Below the pieces are notes generated by a model. It worked only from the letters and a program-made list of their open reading frames with translations, was not told the origin of the DNA and searched no databases. DNA of 60,659 nucleotides from an uncultured Acetatifactor sp. (GTDB lineage Bacteria; Bacillota; Clostridia; Lachnospirales; Lachnospiraceae): the NCBI GenBank assembly GCA_947588705.1, contig CANPYT010000010.1, positions 1-60,659 of the forward strand. The letters run 5' to 3'. The position numbers and the translations under genes are program-made. Positions 59,661-60,659 of this stretch are shown piece by piece (the stretch's first letter is position 1; every line of letters starts with the position of its first letter).

Positions 59661-59925
59661 CCGCAGTTTTTCCTGCAGCTTTATCTCGCAGCCTTTCCCG
59701 CAACCTTTTTCCCGCAGCTTTATCCCGCAGCTTTTTTCTAGCAGCCTTTTTCTACAGCTTTATCCCACAGCTTTTTTCCTGCAGCTTTATCCCGCAGCCT
59801 TTCCCGCAACCTTTTTCCTGCAGCTTTATCCCACAGCTTTTTCCGCAGCTTTTTTCCTGCAGCTTTATCCCACAGCTTTTTCCGCAGCCTTTTCCTACAG
59901 CTTTTATCCCGCAGCCTTTTCCTGT
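59661..59925. repeat. Minisatellite 4: about 13-bp units after aspartate kinase
   Basis: Around twenty units of the type CCCGCAGCTTTAT or CCTGCAGCTTTTT, arranged partly as a 39-bp higher-order repeat. It starts 7 bases after the aspartate kinase stop. Of the gap 58937-59931, it fills the right quarter; the candidate small RNA lies to its left. Confidence 0.85.
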
Positions 59926-59931
59926 CATGCA

Positions 59932-60659
59932 TCATAATGCAGTCAGCACAAAAATATCATAGATGGCGCGGATGGCCGTCTCGAAATCAGAATTTTCCAC
60001 GCCGATGATGATATTCAGCTCAGAGGAACCCTGGTCGATCATCTTTACGTTCACGTTGCTGTGGGCCAGGGCGGAGAAGATCCTGCCCGCAGTTCCCCGG
60101 GTGGATTTCATGCCGCGCCCCACCACGGCGATCAGCGCCAGATCGGACTCGATCTCGATAGTGTCCGGCTTCACCATCCGATGAATGCCCGCCACCACCT
60201 TCTGCTCCTTGTCGATAAATTCATCCTGGTGGACGAATACCGTAAGCGTATCGATCCCGGAAGGCATGTGCTCAAAGGAAATCCCCTGCTGCTCAAACGC
60301 GCTGAGCACTTTTCTGCCAAACCCGATCTCCGAGTTCATCATGTCTTTCTCCACGCTGACGGAGCAGAAGCCTTTCTTGCCCGCAATACCGGTGATCACA
60401 TATTTTGACTTCTGGCAGGTGCTCCCCACGATCCAAGTGCCCTCGTCCTCCGGGGCGTTGGTGTTGCGGATGTTGATGGGGATCCCCTCCTGCCGCACCG
60501 GGAAGATGGCGTCCTCGTGCAGTACGCCCGCCCCCATGTATGACAGCTCCCGCAGCTCCCTGTAGGTGATCACCTCGATCCCCTTCGGATTGTCAATGAT
60601 CCTGGGGTCGGCGATCAAAAAGCCGGACACATCCGTCCAGTTTTCATACACATCCACCC
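59932..60659 (-). CDS. lysC: Aspartate kinase, C-terminal part
   Basis: About 242 C-terminal residues of an aspartate kinase are visible; the start lies beyond the right edge. The end of the kinase domain (IADPRIIDNPKGIEVITYRELRELSYMGAGVLHEDAI) and two ACT domains are present (VSVEKDMMNSEIGFGRKVLSAFEQQGISFEHMPSGIDTLTV; ALIAVVGRGMKSTRGTAGRIFSALAHSNVNVKMIDQGSSELNIIIGVE). It phosphorylates aspartate at the entry to lysine, threonine and methionine synthesis and is usually feedback-inhibited through the ACT domains. Which amino acid inhibits this one cannot be told. Confidence 0.93.
   Translation of the reverse strand, partial: VDVYENWTDVSGFLIADPRIIDNPKGIEVITYRELRELSYMGAGVLHEDAIFPVRQEGIPINIRNTNAPEDEGTWIVGSTCQKSKYVITGIAGKKGFCSVSVEKDMMNSEIGFGRKVLSAFEQQGISFEHMPSGIDTLTVFVHQDEFIDKEQKVVAGIHRMVKPDTIEIESDLALIAVVGRGMKSTRGTAGRIFSALAHSNVNVKMIDQGSSELNIIIGVENSDFETAIRAIYDIFVLTAL

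Overview
The window looks like chromosome of a spore-forming, fairly GC-rich member of the Lachnospiraceae (Clostridia, Bacillota). The signs are strong AGGAGG-type ribosome sites, consensus sigma-A promoters, DUF5716/DUF5717 genes, a SleC-type spore cortex-lytic gene, clostridial-style sugar ABC operons and a CIRCE heat-shock operator. Most genes run leftward (minus strand) in compact, overlapping operons.

Layout. 1-1505: an edge gene start, a small orphan ORF and a small serine resolvase. 1567-4890: larB-larC-larE, making the nickel-pincer cofactor, without larA. 5089-7099: a two-component system. 7106-13241: a purine operon purC-purF-purB, then a second PurF paralogue with a dead glutaminase domain and a PlsC-type acyltransferase. 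13268-20414: a four-gene operon of uncharacterised proteins (DUF5717, DUF5716, a helical-repeat protein, a coiled-coil membrane protein). 20422-20824: two copies of a structured dispersed repeat. 20865-28325: a sugar ABC uptake and GH2 operon with a divergent PucR-type regulator. 28607-30695: an ABC-2 exporter with a YtrA-type GntR repressor. 31024-35843: a SleC-like gene split by a 3.55-kb serine-recombinase element. 36126-37520: a DUF4956/VTC pair. 37598-41394: an AraC regulator and uxuA-uxuB for glucuronate. 41619-49443: CIRCE-controlled htpG, a PrsA-like foldase and sbcD-sbcC. 49859-54874: ilvE, folA, a beta-CASP nuclease and a TPR-GGDEF protein. 54980-60659: tRNA-Gly, a membrane zinc-ribbon protein, a GH3 enzyme, a candidate small RNA and the 3' part of an aspartate kinase gene.

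Three observations stand out. First, the element at 31710-35260 sits in a conserved coding motif of the SleC-like gene. Joining the two flanks at a shared GTA restores the reading frame exactly, and joining the element ends gives a palindromic attP. This resembles the skin-type intervening elements of sporulation genes. Second, a dispersed repeat of about 160 bp (20422, 20607, 28399, 30739, and a degraded copy at 36031) keeps its terminal inverted repeats and hairpin while its sequence changes, with compensatory substitutions. Third, four unrelated minisatellites (units of 16, 14, 17 and about 13 bp) lie in the 3' flanks of leftward genes.

Everything here comes from reading the sequence. Family names rest on remembered motifs, and no database search was run.
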